A stretch of 64,000 bases of DNA from Dryomyza anilis (GCA_951804985.1 OX638131.1:42383121-42447120), one strand, 5' to 3'; shown: positions 1 through 12,806, numbered from the stretch's first letter. Notes: generated by a model not told the origin, from the sequence alone. Numbers and translations are program-made.

Positions 1-438
1 ATTAAAGCGCAACTGTGCTCGGACCACAACACAAACTAAATATTTATGTCAGCCGCATTCTCGCTTCAACAATTCTTGTGAATGCGTCATTTTTATGTAA
101 ATGTGTATTAAATTCGCTGTACTTATTAACATCATGATTTACATTTTAAATATATATTTAAAAACATTTTAATTGTATATATTTAAAAATGTTTGTTGCT
201 GATGAACTGCGCTCGCCATCACACTTAAGCCTCTTCTTGGCACCCGAAATGTGTCAAAAGTAGTAATTGTCGGCATAATGAGCAACGACCGACGATTTTC
301 GACCGCGAATTTAGGTCAATTACAAAATAAGCGCACTTTAAATGTGGTCGGTTGGGCGGTGGTTCGGTCGACATCGGGTGCTGACCAAGATTAGCATTTA
401 ACGGATACGCATGAGCTGCAAAACAACAAACTGCAACC
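1..438. other. unique flank upstream of candidate promoter
   Basis: AT-rich at first, then moderately GC-rich from about 200 to 430, with no repeat seen. No open frame of note. The GC-richer part leads directly into a TATA motif, so it may be proximal promoter sequence (inference). Confidence 0.35.
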
Positions 439-620
439 TATAAAAAGGATCGCCGGAGTCCTAAAACGGAGCACTTAATTGCGGTTCACGCAAACACGCG
501 GCGCGGTTTTAGAAAAAAAAATCCAAACACAACAATAAAAACTAAATGGCAAAAGTTGATGGTCAGTGTTGGTGAACTGAATTAATTTCAACTTTAGTCT
601 TAACAAAAAAATGAAGAAAA
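439..620 (+). promoter_or_regulatory. candidate TATA core promoter and 5' leader
   Basis: TATAAAAAGG starts at 439 and is followed by GC-rich leader-like sequence, then A-rich sequence and an ATG at 546 in a fair context (actaaATGG). The short frame from 546 either ends after nine codons or could splice at GATG|GTCAGT near 561. No strong TCAGT initiator lies at +30; the nearest candidates are weak. No downstream exon could be assigned. This may be the 5' end of a plus-strand gene, or a chance TATA in an unusually GC-rich island. Confidence 0.3.
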
Positions 621-834
621 AAACACCCACACTACGAAACATGAGCGAAACAAGTTAATAAAAAATGTATCACTTTGCGCCTTTTTCTACACCGCACAGT
701 TTTGCTATTTATCTAGTTTTTTTGTAGGTTTTTTTTCACGCTTCGCTGACAACCCTCAGCTACATTACTATGACCCAGTTAGAATTTTTAAAATTTAATA
801 ATTTCTCAAATAGGTGAATTTAGTTCGGAATCTT

Positions 835-1175
835 GTTCCACACCATTTCCAAGTTAAAATAGAAAAACTCAATTGGAAGTATACAACTATTATTCAAAGA
901 ATTGAAATTCAAAATATTGTAATTATTTGACTTGCAGACTTCAGTAATTGATATTTAAAATGTTCTCTTTAAAATTCAGAAAATACCAATTGATATTCAT
1001 AACATTCCATTTGAAATTCAGTTAACACTAACTACACCATTTACAAATGTAATTCAGAAAATATCAATTGATATTCAAAAGACATCACTAGAAATTCAGA
1101 AATTCCATTTGTAATTCAAAAAACATCAATTAAAATTTAGAAATTTCCATTTGAAATTCAATTGTTTGAATTTGT
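835..1175 (+). repeat. dispersed repeat built of CAATTGATATTCA-type words
   Basis: Loosely repeated units read as ATTCAGAAAATATCAATTGATATTCA with spacers such as CATTTGAAATTCAG. The block contains no coding frame. The same words, including the ACCATTTACAA...AATTCAG junction, occur in reverse complement at about 35315-35455, so this is a dispersed repeat rather than only local low complexity. Confidence 0.55.
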
Positions 1176-1345
1176 GAATTTTACTTTAATCTCAGGATTT
1201 CAAGAGTGCTTTACGAAAATAAAGTAAGAAGTATAGCCTTATAGATCTAGTTTGAGATAAAATATATAATTTTATTTGATTATGGAAAGCATAGATCTAT
1301 GCAATAAATAATAGGTACACCTTAAAATTGATATTTATTAGGTAA

Positions 1346-2968
1346 CTAGCTGGATCCGTGCACGACTCGTGCCAAAATTTTGTGAATTAAAAAATATGGA
1401 GAGATTTTATGAATATAAAAACATTTTTATTTTTTATATGAAGGGCCCGTGCTTAGATGTTGAAGTTTTTTTATTGGTTTTATAAATGTAATAACAAAAT
1501 AATAATTCTCCGCCATAACAACTTTTCTCAAAGACAAATCTTTCTCAGACTGCGCTTCCCCTTAGAATTCTTCTCCGTAGAACGCTTTCCCGTAGAATTC
1601 TTCCCGGTAGAATTCTTCCTGTAGAATTTTTCCCCGTAGATCTTTTCAAAGTAGATGTTTTAATGTGGTAAGTTTTAGTGTGGTGAGTTTCGGTGTGGTG
1701 AGTGTGGGTTTGGTGAGTTTTAGTGTGGTGAATTTTTGTGTAGTGAGTTTCAGTGTGATGAATTTTAGTGTGGTGAGTTTTAGTGTGGTGGTTTTTATTG
1801 TGGTGAGTTTTATTGTCGTGAGTTTTAGTGTGGTGAATTTTTGCGTGGTGAATTTTATTGTGGTGAGTTTTAATGTGGTGAGTTTTAGTGTGATGAATTT
1901 TAGTGTGGTGAATTTTAGTGTGGTGAATTTTTGTGTGGTGAGTTTTGGTGTGGTGAGTTTTAGTGTGGTGAGTTTTAATGTGGGGAATTTTGGTGTGTTG
2001 AGTTTAAAGAATGTTGGGTGGTTGCTACCCGGTGTGAAATATCTTGATATCACTATAATAACTGTTGACATACACGTAATGTAAAATGTATCTTATATGG
2101 GGGGTGCCACGCCCAATGGTCCAATCACTCCCACATTCGGCAAAACCGTTTAGAATAGTTAAAAATAACGCGGACCAAAATTTAATTAAATTTACTATCC
2201 CCATTGCTGATATAATGTGTTTTTAATTTTTGGGTTATATGGGAGGGTCCACGCCCAGTCCACCAATTTTACCGAGATATAGCATATACTCTGTCCAGGC
2301 CAAACATAAATATTGTGCCAAAATTTTATTCAATTCGGTGGAACCGTTTTGACGTCTATTCGAAAAATTTTGAAAAAAAAATTGTTAAAAAAAAATTTTT
2401 GGACGACAGTAAGAACGCAATGGTCGAAATCACCATTTTACAAAAAAAAAATATTCGACAAAAACAACAATGTTCAAAAAAATTTCGAAAAAAAATTATT
2501 AAAAAAATGTTTGGTCGACAAAAACAATGCAATGGTCAAAATCACGATTTTCTAAAAAAATAAAAAAAAACGCCAAAAACAATGTTTTGTTTTTGTTTTT
2601 GATTTTTTTTCGTTTTTTTTTTTCTCTCATTTTTTGTTTTCTTTTAGTTTGGATTTTTGTTTTTTGTTATTGCTTTTGTTTTTGTATATTTGATTTTGCT
2701 TTTGTGTTTTTGCTTTTAATTTTTTTTTTTGTGTTTGAGTTTTTGGTTTCATGTTCGTAGCTGGGGAAAGTGCCGAGTTATATCGTTTTGAAAGTTTAGG
2801 TTGTATGGGAGGTGCCACGCCTCTTTGTCCAATCTCGTCCATATATAGCCTTTCATTCCTTCCAGACCACACCGCATCTGTTGTAAAAATTTCACGAAAA
2901 TCGGATCAGCCGTTTAGACGGAGAAGCGGAACAAACGTACAAACGAACAAACGGATTTATTATATTAA
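1346..2968 (+). mobile_element. composite minisatellite-bearing element, copy A1
   Basis: The start is CTAGCTGGATCCGTGCACG and the end is AATCGGATCAGCCGTTTAG followed by ACAAACG repeats and TTTATTATATTAA. This 3' end is the style seen at the ends of LINE/SINE-like insect retroelements. Inside, in order: a GTGCTTAG-containing head, a degenerate 15-16 bp array with TAGAATTCTTCCC words (about 1545-1650), a 15-bp GTGGTGAGTTTTAGT array (1653-2010), a low-complexity T-rich part, and a 3' module with GGTGCCACGCC. No protein of its own was found, so the element is non-autonomous and its class is unresolved. Further copies lie at 2969, 20568, 28261, 32036 and 54593. Confidence 0.65.
1653..2010 (+). 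repeat. 15-bp minisatellite inside A1
   Basis: Tandem variants of GTGGTGAGTTTTAGT, roughly 24 units by length. The period is a multiple of three, so long stop-free frames on both strands here are by-products of the repeat and not genes. Confidence 0.9.
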
Positions 2969-3511
2969 CTAGCTGTACCCGTGCACGACTCGTGCCAAGA
3001 TTTTATAAATGCAAGAATATGGAGTGATTTTATTAATGTAAAGAACATTTTTATTATTTATGTCTTCTCCGTAAAACGCTTTCCCGTATAATTCTTCCCG
3101 GTAGAATTCTTTCCCGATAGATTTCTTTCCCGTAGAGATTTTCCCAGTAGTATTTTTAGTATGGTGAATTTTATTGTGGTGAGTTTTTGTGTGGTGAGTT
3201 TTAGTGTGGTGAGTTTCATTGTGGTGAGTTTTAATGTGGTGTGGTTGCTTTTGTATATTTTTTTTTGTATTTGAGTTTTTTTTTCATCTATTTAACTTGT
3301 GTATGTGCCGAGTTACGTCGTTTTGAAAGTTTAGGTTGTATGGGAGGTGCCACGCACCTTTGTCCAATCCCGCCCATATATAGCCCACCGGACTCCATAG
3401 TATCCTGGTGAAAAATTGCAGTTAAATCGGTTTAGCGGTTTAGACGTGATGCTGGAACAAACAGACAGACCGACTGACAGACGGACCCAGAGTTTTATAT
3501 ATATAGATAGG
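2969..3511 (+). mobile_element. composite minisatellite element, short copy A2
   Basis: This copy starts with CTAGCTGTACCCGTGCACG immediately where A1 ends, so the two are head to tail. It has a reduced TAGAATTCTTCCC array, about six GTGGTGAGTTTTAGT units (3146-3243) and the GGTGCCACGC 3' module. It ends with AGCGGTTTAGACGTGATGC and a GACAGACGGACC tail before TATATATAGATAGGA. The 3' tail differs from A1 and matches the copy at 32036, which defines two subfamilies. Confidence 0.65.
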
Positions 3512-3639
3512 ATGTCTTTGGTCAAACCCATCCGAATTTTATTTGGTTTATTTCAAAACATAAGCTGAAGTTTTCTCAATGGAATACAAAACAAATCAAA
3601 TAGAAAACTCAAATCTGTTAAAAGTTGAAGACACAACAT

Positions 3640-4268
<629 letters not shown>

Positions 4269-4711
4269 CACTATTAGTGTTATATAAACAAACTTCCGTC
4301 GAAAAGGTCGTTTCGAAGCGAGCATACCAGTGAATGCTACTGATATGGTGAGAACGAATTTTGTTGAGTATCGCAGGTTCGAATCTAGGCCAGGGTGATA
4401 TGTTTTTTTTTTTACTTTTTATTATATTAATTTTTTTATTTTTAAATTATTGTTTAAGAATTATAAAAAAAATCAATAGATAGAAAATAATAAAAAAATT
4501 AAATTAAATTAAAAAATTATCACCCAGGCCACGATTCGATCCCGCGATACTCAACTAAATTCGTTATCACCATATCAGTAACATTCTCTCGTATGCTCGC
4601 TACATAATTCGAAACGTATTCTCACCATATCAGTAACATTCACTTGTGTGCTCGCTATATAATTCGAAATGTCCTTTTCGACGGAAGTTTGTTTATATAG
4701 CACTAATAGTG
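4269..4711 (+). mobile_element. palindromic (foldback) element with tRNA-like B box
   Basis: The ends are CACTATTAGTG and CACTAATAGTG. The arms, about 4269-4400 and 4518-4711, are near-perfect inverted repeats, including the 18-mer AAACTTCCGTCGAAAAGG and its complement. The left arm holds GGTTCGAATC at 4376-4385, a perfect Pol III B-box consensus, inside tRNA-like words (TATCGCAGGTTCGAATCT). The right arm carries an internal duplication of about 61 bp (CACCATATCAGTAACATTC twice). The centre is A/T only. There is no transposase. It could be a MITE, or two tRNA-related SINE copies in inverted orientation. Confidence 0.65.
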
Positions 4712-5046
4712 AATAATAGTAATGATGATAGATCATGTCTGTTCTTCAAATAAGTTATTGGTTATGCAGGTACGTTTAGAGAATTCTCGAGGTAGCGGAA
4801 AAACAAGGTGGTGTAGTGATTAATGCGAATAAATATAAATGGAAAAAAAAATATAAAATAAATATCAATCGAAAGAGACGAGAAAAATAAAAAAAATGCT
4901 TAATTATGTATACAAAAAATAAATTAAAAAAAAATTATAATTAAAATAAAATGATATATATAATTTATAAAATAAATAGTATACATTTTTTTTTAACTAA
5001 AAATTGAATAACCTTGAGAATGATTTTTCAACTTCATAGTTGATAT

Positions 5047-5184
5047 TTATACCCTACACCTATGAGGTACAGGGTATATTAACTTTGTGCATATATTGTA
5101 ACGCCCCTTAGGAGGCGTGTCCGGTATGGAAAAGTATATATATTCTTGATCAGCATCACTACCCGAGTCCGTTTAGCCATGTCC

Positions 5185-5232
<48 letters not shown>

Positions 5233-5904
5233 TGCTGTCTTGCTGTCCGAATACAGAATAACTTGAGAAATACTGATCAGAATGCGATGAAATTTCGTCT
5301 CAGTATATTTTAGCCAAAAGTAGGAACTGAGTTTGAAAATGAGCCAAAGCGGTCAACGGACACGCCCACCTCCCATACAAGTCACTTTTATATAACTTTT
5401 TCGAAACTAATAACTCGAAAAGTATTCAAGGTATAGTTATAAAATTTAAAAGGTATTGTTAGAATTCACCTAAAAATATGTGGTCCAAAAATGGGCGTGA
5501 TCCGCCCACTTTTTTTTTTCATTATTTCCCGGGTTTTCATAGTGGAAATTTGATCCGTAAATTATTAAAATCAAATCTATGAAATATTAGCCTTTCAAAA
5601 TTTTAAATATAGGCGTGGTCCGCCCAATTATATTTTTCATTTTTTTTTTTAGTTTTTTATACTTTATATAAATTTTTTAATTTATGGGGATATAAGACGT
5701 AAATTTCTGATATATGAATAATATTCTGAGGGTGGGGAGGTTCAGCATAATTTAAAATTTAAAATGAAGGTATACAATTAAATATTCCTCATTAATATTT
5801 CCATCAAAGGTGTAGGGTATTCCATAGTCGTGCCCGACCGACTATAAAAATCCGCCCCATGTGACCGAACTTACCCATGTGACCTAACTTTCCCAACTCG
5901 TTTT
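5047..5904 (+). mobile_element. DINE-1/mini-me-like element, near full length
   Basis: The 5' hairpin is formed by TACCCTACACCTATGAGG and CAGGGTAT. Then come GTATATATATTCTTGATCAG and CATCACTACCCGAGTC (the mini-me core), an 11-unit GTCT-type tract, paired GGCGTG(G/A)TCCGCCC motifs, and a 3' hairpin near GTCGTGCCCGACCGACTAT. The end is GACCTAACTTTCCCAACTCG. This order is that of DINE-1/INE-1 Helentron-associated elements in flies (established knowledge). No coding capacity. Confidence 0.8.
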
Positions 5905-5959
5905 ACTAATGCAGTTGAAAAATAATCTACGTGGTTGAATATCCTAACCAAAAACTTGA

Positions 5960-6200
5960 ATTAAATGGGTATCAAATTAAAGGATATTCTTCAGCGATTA
6001 GAGTTTTGTAGTTATTCTCTGGATTAATATACCTTGGTGACCTAAATGATAACCGCACACATTATCACACATGTATAGGGTATTTATAGTTGGCTAATAC
6101 CTACTATAATTTTCATAATCCCTACTAAATTCATCACACCAATTATCACAATTTCCCTAATTCAAAATTTCTCATTTTACTTAACCTTCCTTACTTGTTT
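5960..6200 (+). mobile_element. degenerate 3' fragment of a DINE (TGGTT subfamily)
   Basis: AATGGGTATCAAAT, TTCTTCAGCGATTA, ACCTTGGTGACCTA and TAGGGTATTTATAGTTGGC match, in order, the 3' half of the element at 37251-37978, with many substitutions. It lies just downstream of the previous copy. Confidence 0.6.
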
Positions 6201-7263
6201 GATGCTGTTGTCGAGATGGTTCTAATCACTGACCTTTCGACTCGTTGTTCGATACAATTACCATATGAACCAAAAACACCACCAAACATAATTTTGAATA
6301 TCTTTTTACTTGTGATTTTTGTATAGTTTCACATATAATATGAACGATTTCATGTTTAAAAATATAGCAAACATTTTCAAGTCATTTGAAAATAAGTCTC
6401 CTATATTTCTGCTGGCCTGCAGCTTTACAAATATATTATCCCTCATTGAAAGACGGACAGTTGGACGGAAAACGCGCCGCTACCAGACACCGGCGCAAAA
6501 AACATCCTGCAACTGGGAAATTTAATGCTCTTCAGCCATGCGGAATCGGTTCATATTTCAATTTGTCTGCACGTCCTTCACCTTGCTCCCATAGGCATGT
6601 CATGTTATTTGCTAATTTTATTTGTGCGAGCGCCTAAATGTGTGCTGACATTTTCAGCAAATAGTTTTTCTATTTCGAAGGAATTTTTTTTCGTTGCGCT
6701 CCGATTAACTTTTCAGTGCTGTGTAAAAGTTATCTGTCAGTTAGTTAAATATATATCTGAGCAATTAAGTCTTGGCGCTATTTTGCACCTGTATAAATTT
6801 AGTTGGCTTTAAACTTATTTTATCGGATTTTTTGTCGTGTTTTGCTTAATTGCACACACCATGTAGCTTCGCCTGCATTTTTCTTTAGTCGCCGCCTAAT
6901 TGTTAAATATACCGCACGGGAATCCTTCGTTCATTTCTGTCGCCTGTAACTATGCTGCAATTTGTGTGCTGCCTGCTGACGTTGCCACCGATGCAAGCAA
7001 CGTCGCGTCGCGCCAAAACTATGTTGCAAAGATGTTGCCAACTTGGCGCAAATTGCAATTAAGTGCTTTTTTCTGGTCTATACTCTCCTTTTGATGGTCT
7101 ATATATCTCGCTCTAGTCGTGGAAAAGCAAATCCACGGAATTAAAAACATTTTGTCGAGCAGCAGATTTTTGCTGTTTTGATTTATTATATCTGCCCTAG
7201 TATCAGTATCAGATCGTGTAACTTTTAAATGTTTAACAATTAAACGTTTGTGTTTTAGGATTT
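6201..7263. other. unique sequence, GC-richer island, no gene seen
   Basis: Non-repetitive, with a GC-richer stretch at about 6400-7100 containing words such as ACGCGCCGCTACC and GACGTTGCCACCGATG. Several frames of 60-95 codons overlap in different phases, but none has splice context, a promoter or a recognisable product. This could be conserved noncoding or intronic sequence. Confidence 0.35.
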
Positions 7264-7587
7264 TAATAATAATAATAATATAATAATAATAGTATGGCGC
7301 TACAGTCCTGTATAGAACTTCGGCCGAGCTCTCTCACCATTTTGAGCTGTGCGTGTTATATTTGTACTCAAAGTGGTGGGACCTACAGTTTATTGCCGAA
7401 TCCGAACGGCGGGTGAGAGCTTTTTCATAGGCAATGGTTTTACTCTCGTAGGTTTGCCATTTACTGACGAGAGGTAGCGCGGTATAGAAAATGTTTCTAT
7501 GAAAAGATGTTGTTAGCCCCAGTCCAGCCTTGAACCTGGGACCTTTCGGCTCGCAGTCCAACGCACTAACCACTGAGCTACCGCGGC
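7264..7587 (-). mobile_element. tRNA-derived SINE, full length
   Basis: Read on the minus strand, it begins AGCCGCGGTAGCTCAGTGG, which contains an A-box-like TAGCTCAGTGG, and has a B-box-like GGTTCAAGGC about 50 bases on. A tRNA-unrelated body follows (ACCTACGAGAG, GCCGTTCGGATTCGG, GAGCTCGGCCGAAG) and a (TTA)n tail. Other copies: 9809, 17170, 28103, 41823, 58899 and 63744. The head is too degenerate and lacks the acceptor stem of a functional tRNA gene. Confidence 0.85.
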
Positions 7588-7831
7588 TAGTTGATAAAAA
7601 TTAATAATTGGAAAAATGTCTTCATTTTGTTAGGTACTCGTACTAAGATTGAAATTTTTAAAAATGTTATTTAATTTTTGAATATTTTCACTAGAAATGT
7701 GAGTAGTACAAAAATATATTATATGTACATAAAAAATATAAATTATGCTACTCAACACGATTTCTCCTATGGAAATCCCATACTTCAATCCTAAATAATT
7801 CTCTGGTGCTGAAGACACAAATTTAGAAAAT

Positions 7832-8502
7832 AAACGAGTTGGGAAAGTTAGGTCACATGGGTAAGTTCGGTCACATGGGGCGGATTTTTATAGTCAATCG
7901 GGCCCGACTATGGAATACCCTACACCTTTGGTGGGGATATTTAATTGCATAGCCTAATTTTAAAGATTTTAATTATGCTGAACCTCCCGACCCTCAGAAT
8001 ATTATTCACATATCTGAAATTTAAGTCTTATATCCCCCTAAAATAAAAAAATTATATAAAAGTATAAAAAACTAATAAAAAAAATAGAAACGTGTAATAG
8101 GGCGGACATCGTCTATATTTAAAATTTTGAAAGGCTAATATTTCATAGATTTGATTTTAATAATTTACGGATCAAATTTTCACTATGAAAACCCGGGAAA
8201 TAATGAAAAAGAAGTGGGCGGATCACGGACCACATATTTTTAGGTGAATTATAACAATACTTTTTAAATTTTATACCTATATCTTGAATACTTTTCGAGT
8301 TATTAGGTCCTAAAGAGTTAAATAGAAGTGGCTTTTATGGGAGGTGGGCGTGTCCGTTGACCGATTTGGCTCATTTTCAAACTCAGCTCCTGCTTTTGGC
8401 TAAAATATAATGATACGAAATTTTATCGCATTCTGAACAGTATTTCTCAAGTTATTCTGTATTCGGACAGCTAGACGGACAGGCAAACAGACAGACGGAC
8501 AT
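7832..8502 (-). mobile_element. DINE-1-like element, 5'-truncated
   Basis: The minus-strand 3' end is CCCAACTCG with the tandem GGTCACATGG pair and the GTCGGGCCCGACTAT-type hairpin. The body keeps the GGCGTGTCC and TCCGCCC motifs and runs to the GACAGACGGAC tract. It stops there, lacking the GATCAGCATCAC core and the 5' hairpin. Confidence 0.75.
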
Positions 8503-9392
8503 CTAAAAATATCGAAAATAAAAATGTCAAAAAAAATTTTGAAGACTAAAATTTAAAAAAAGAAAAAAATTCGGAAAATAAAAATGTCAAATTTAGTAGG
8601 ACGAAATCAAAAATAAAGATATTAAAAAAAGAACATGAACACCTAAATTCTGAGTCCCATTGTGTCGAAATCCCGAATCTTCGCTACGAATTGGAATTTT
8701 TTTCCTATCCAGTTTCCGTGCGGAGATCTTTTAAATATGATGTCTTTAAAAAATACCAATTATAGATTTGTAATAAATCAACAACATTTATTATTTTTTT
8801 AACGAATTTTTTTTGTTCAAGGATATGAAATTTGATATTCACGTATAATAAGGATATTGTTTGAATATTTAAATTTTCCAAAAGATTCGTTTATTAGTTT
8901 TCAAACAAGACATTAACTGCGTTTCTTGAATTAAGAAATGTTTCAATATAACCCAACATACAATAGTATATGACCCATTATTTAAACTTTGAGCTATAGC
9001 GCAGAGGTATCTCTGGAAATAGTGGCCAGAAAAAAGAACAAAAAATGGTCTATGCATTGATTCCCTTTATCGGTTGATAAATTCCAATAAAATTGCAGAA
9101 GATGGATTTGTTGTGGAATGGCTCAAATTAGATTTGAAATTTGATTTTCAGAGGGTAAGTAGCAACCCCTGGTTGACTGAATGTGGAATGGCTCAAGTCA
9201 GATTTGACATTTTGATATTTCGGCATTTTCATTTTCGACATATTTTGATCCAAAAAAAAAAGTTTTTGTATTTATAGTTTCAAAGAGTTTTTGTTTTGGT
9301 CAAATATTGTTTCGGCGTTGTAGGGCTTTTAAAATTTTTACATTTTTATGTTTCGACATTTCGTATGGTTCCCGCTTGAGAACACTGCATAT
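8503..9392. other. AT-rich, no gene seen
   Basis: A-rich low-complexity start with two AATAAAAATGTCAAA words, then unique sequence. A short direct duplication (GTGGAATGGCTCAA at about 9113 and 9184) is the only structure noticed. Confidence 0.3.
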
Positions 9393-9648
9393 CATCGTTG
9401 TAGAACGAAAAGTCACCAATAACTTTTGTATGAAAATTTTAATTTTCGAGTTTGTTGATTAATATTATAAAAAATAATTAATGTATTTTTAATGTTGAAA
9501 TATCATTGATAGATTTACATTTTCTTATCATGTGGTAAAAAAATTGAGATCATCGATTAAAAATTGACAGATATATAAAGATTTTTCTAAATGAATATTT
9601 GGCATTTTGAAAATGTATTTGGTAACTTTTCGTTCTACAACGACGATG
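9393..9648. mobile_element. short TIR element (MITE)
   Basis: CATCGTTGTAGAACGAAAAG at the left is the near-perfect inverse of CTTTTCGTTCTACAACGACG at the right. The match continues into AAAGTCACCAAT versus ATTTGGTAACTTT. Flanks are TAT on both sides, which would fit a TA or TAT target duplication. 256 bp, no coding capacity. Confidence 0.65.
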
Positions 9649-9808
9649 TATTTGGGACAAGTGCCAACTTGTAAACATATATGTTTTATGTGATTATATA
9701 TAATTTGTTTTCCTCTGAACTTAATATGTTTACCTCTGAACATGCACAGAAACAGAGACATTCATTTTTTAAACCAAATATATTTGGCTGTAAATAAAAC
9801 ATATTTTT

Positions 9809-10087
9809 GGTGCGTTCGACTACGAGCCGAAAGGTCCCCGGTTCGATCCCCAGCATCTTTTTCGGTTCGATCCCCAACATCTTTTACATAGAAAATATTT
9901 ATCTATGCGACGCTAGCTCTCGGCAGTTAATGTCGAACCTACGAGAGTAAATATTGCCTACGACAAGCTCTCTACCGCCGTTCGGATTCGGTATTAAACT
10001 CGCACAGCTCAAATGGTGAGAGAGCTCGACCTAAGTTCTATACAGGACTGTAGAGCCAAATTATTATTATTTTATTTATTATTATTT
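9809..10087 (+). mobile_element. tRNA-derived SINE, 5'-truncated and rearranged
   Basis: It starts inside the tRNA-like head (GTGCGTTCGACTACGAGCC, then GGTTCGATCC). The segment GGTTCGATCCCCA.CATCTTTT is duplicated in tandem. The body and (ATT)n tail follow in plus orientation. Confidence 0.8.
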
Positions 10088-11583
10088 CACTTTAATAAAT
10101 TGCAACATTTGTTAAGAAACTTTAATTTCAATCGTGTGATTGCCCAATTTTTGTATGACAAATTATATGATATATATAAATTGTTTTGAAAATTGATTCA
10201 AAAGTTGATTGTTTATTCGATCGTGTGATTCACGCTTTAGAACCGCAATATTAATAAAAATATATAATATATCTGTAAATTTTTCGAGTTCAGATTTAAA
10301 TATCTGAAAAACTTAGCAAAATATTAGCATTCATTAATATATTTTAATTAGCTATGACAATTGAAAGAAAGTAGTTGTTTTAGCGACTGCTTTTTTTAAC
10401 CTAAAAAGTTACTAAGAAGGGCATCAAAATTCTATAGAAATTTTTTTGAAACTTTTCGCAATATCAGCACTTACGAATTATATAGAATTGATGTATAGGA
10501 TGTCCATAGAAAACTTTCTTTTTCTCGTTTTGTTGAGTAGTATTTAGAAGTTAAACGTTTGAATACTTGTAATACCATACACATTTTTAATTATACCAAT
10601 CATCTTTAATTTGTTTCGTATATTTTTAAGAGTGTATACATGATTTAAAGGCTTGTTTGGCACAAAATATAAAAAAACTCTTCCTAACTGTGCAGAAGTA
10701 GGTCTGATATGTAATAATCTTTTAAACAATTTACTAATTACAAATAATGTCTTAAAATATTTTTAAAAAAAGATTCGTATATATTCAAAGAACAAATCAA
10801 GCCTTTCCGTTCTAAGTTCAAATTTAACTATTGAAAAGTTCGTAGGTTTTGTTAATGTCTTAATCGCATGCTTAGCAAACATTCTCTAATATAAATACAA
10901 ACACAACAGGCCAGACCAAAAAACACTTACTTTAATTCAAAATACATAAGAAACACACAGTATCCGCAGGCTAAAAGTGTGTATGTGGCCATATCCCATT
11001 ACAGCATCCGAGAAAATTATGTACAAGAAAATAAATGTAGTGTGTACTTTCAGAAAAATAGAGTTATACCCCATACGCAAAACGAAGGCGTTTCATGTCA
11101 TCACACAAATAATTTCGCATTCGAGAGGATTTGTATGCAGAGCTGAATAAGTTAACACTATGAGAATTAATGTAGTCAAATTTAATACATTTTTAGTTGT
11201 TTGAAAAATTGAAAATTAAACACATTTTTTTACTTCACAATGTATTTGAAACTAGTTTTTTAAATATATTGTTTTCTTTTACAAATTTACCAACGCTCAG
11301 GAGATGCGCTCTTGTCATGCAATGCTCAGGAAATATTTATAGGTTAAAGAATGAAGAAAAGATGAAGTGGTGTCGCTGCATGTTTGTTTTGAATTTACCA
11401 ATATCAAACATGTTGGGAAAAACAGACGCAGGAAGATTGTTCCACAAAGGTAACGAGCAATGGAAAAAGCTAGTTTTCTCAGTAATGCGTGGTTCTTTTA
11501 AAGACATTTACTGAATACACAATGTATTGAAACTCGTTTTCTGCGTATTATATATGTTTTGAATTTTTAGAAGTCCATATGTA
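10088..11583. other. AT-rich unique sequence, no gene seen
   Basis: No repeat family recognised. A 105-codon frame at 11197-11514 has AT-driven composition, no promoter and no family signature, so it is not called. Confidence 0.3.
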
Positions 11584-12057
11584 CACTAAGAAAAAAGTGA
11601 CGTAATAAAATCAAATAAAATTTATTTAAATTTGATTTAAATACTTTTGTAATAAAAAACGTAATACTCCATACAAAAAATATTACGCGCGTATTTAATT
11701 TCTAAATAAATAAATAAAGCATTTAATTTTATTGAAAATTTCGAAAAAGTAAAATAAAATAATAATTTTATCTCTTCCTTATCTTCTTAATATGATATAA
11801 ATAGTTTTCAAAATACCAATTTATATATTTATGATGTTGTGATTAAATTCAAATGCTATAACTTTAATAAAAATAGATAAAAAGTATTTACTTCAAATTT
11901 TATTACGTACGTAAAAAATTTGAATAAAAAGTTTGAATATCAAGTTTAAATAAAAAGTATTTAATTTAAATACAAAAGACTACGGATGAAATATGTGTCG
12001 AAAAGTATTTAAATTTATTATTTTTTTATTTAATGTTATTACATTTTTCCCTCAGTG
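11584..12057. mobile_element. TA-flanked MITE (CAC...GTG termini)
   Basis: The left end TA|CACTAAGAAAAAAGTGACG and the right end CATTTTTCCCTCAGTG|TA are imperfect inverted repeats. The dinucleotide TA flanks each side, as for Tc1/mariner-type target duplications. The interior is AT-rich with several inverted AAATTTAAATA words. 474 bp. Confidence 0.65.
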
Positions 12058-12059
12058 TA

Positions 12060-12806
12060 CACAAATTTAACTAAAAGAAAAAACGTTGAAAGCAAAAACA
12101 AAGGTGCTGGACAATGAATTTTATTTGAATTTAATTTTGCTCATATTATTAATATTTGTTACAAGTGTAAAGAAACAACTTATTGTGGTAAACGTTGCAT
12201 ATGTAGTTATGCTTCTCTATTCATCAAGAAAATATATTCACACATATTTAAAACAATTCTTTTTAAAGAATTCGCTTCTAAACAAACACCAAATAATGTA
12301 CAAATAAATTTAGCATTTTTTACATTTTTTTTTTAAATTTAAATAAATACAGAATGTAGTAAAAATAAATACACATATAGTAATAGAGTTTAATAAATAC
12401 ATAATATAGCCAAATAAGATGTTGTTATTTTCTACATATTTCTGTACGTTTAAGTATGTAAAAAAAATAGTTATTTTTAATACAAATGTCATACAATTAT
12501 TTTTCTTTTAAACTTAAATTAAATACACATATGTATTTATTTTTATTCTGTTTAGTACAGTATTTTTTGCAGTGTATAATCATCTATATGTCTACAAATA
12601 TTTGATTATATTTTAAGATTGTATTCAAAATATGTGAACTCTCGTCGTAGTCTTCAGCTTTCCAGCGTCTAGTCTCGAGTGTTACAGATTCACTCTATAG
12701 TTAGAATCAGTATACCTCAGAGTAATTATCGATCAAACCTGTACTGTGTTGCATTCTTCGAGATAAATTTTCGGGGTGAACATCCCGTAATTGCAAAAAT
12801 ATTGGA
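12060..12806. other. AT-rich sequence, no gene seen
   Basis: A right-end-like GCAGTG|TA at about 12570 hints at another decayed TA-flanked MITE, but its left end could not be placed. 12640-12800 is a small unique island. Confidence 0.3.

Noticed and set aside
7560..7587. tRNA gene calls at SINE heads (also 17170, 42100, 59160)
   Set aside because: A- and B-box-like words are present but no acceptor stem or 3' end of a tRNA; each is the head of a dispersed SINE with (ATT)n tail.
11197..11514. 105-codon plus-strand frame
   Set aside because: AT-driven composition, no start context, promoter, intron or domain.
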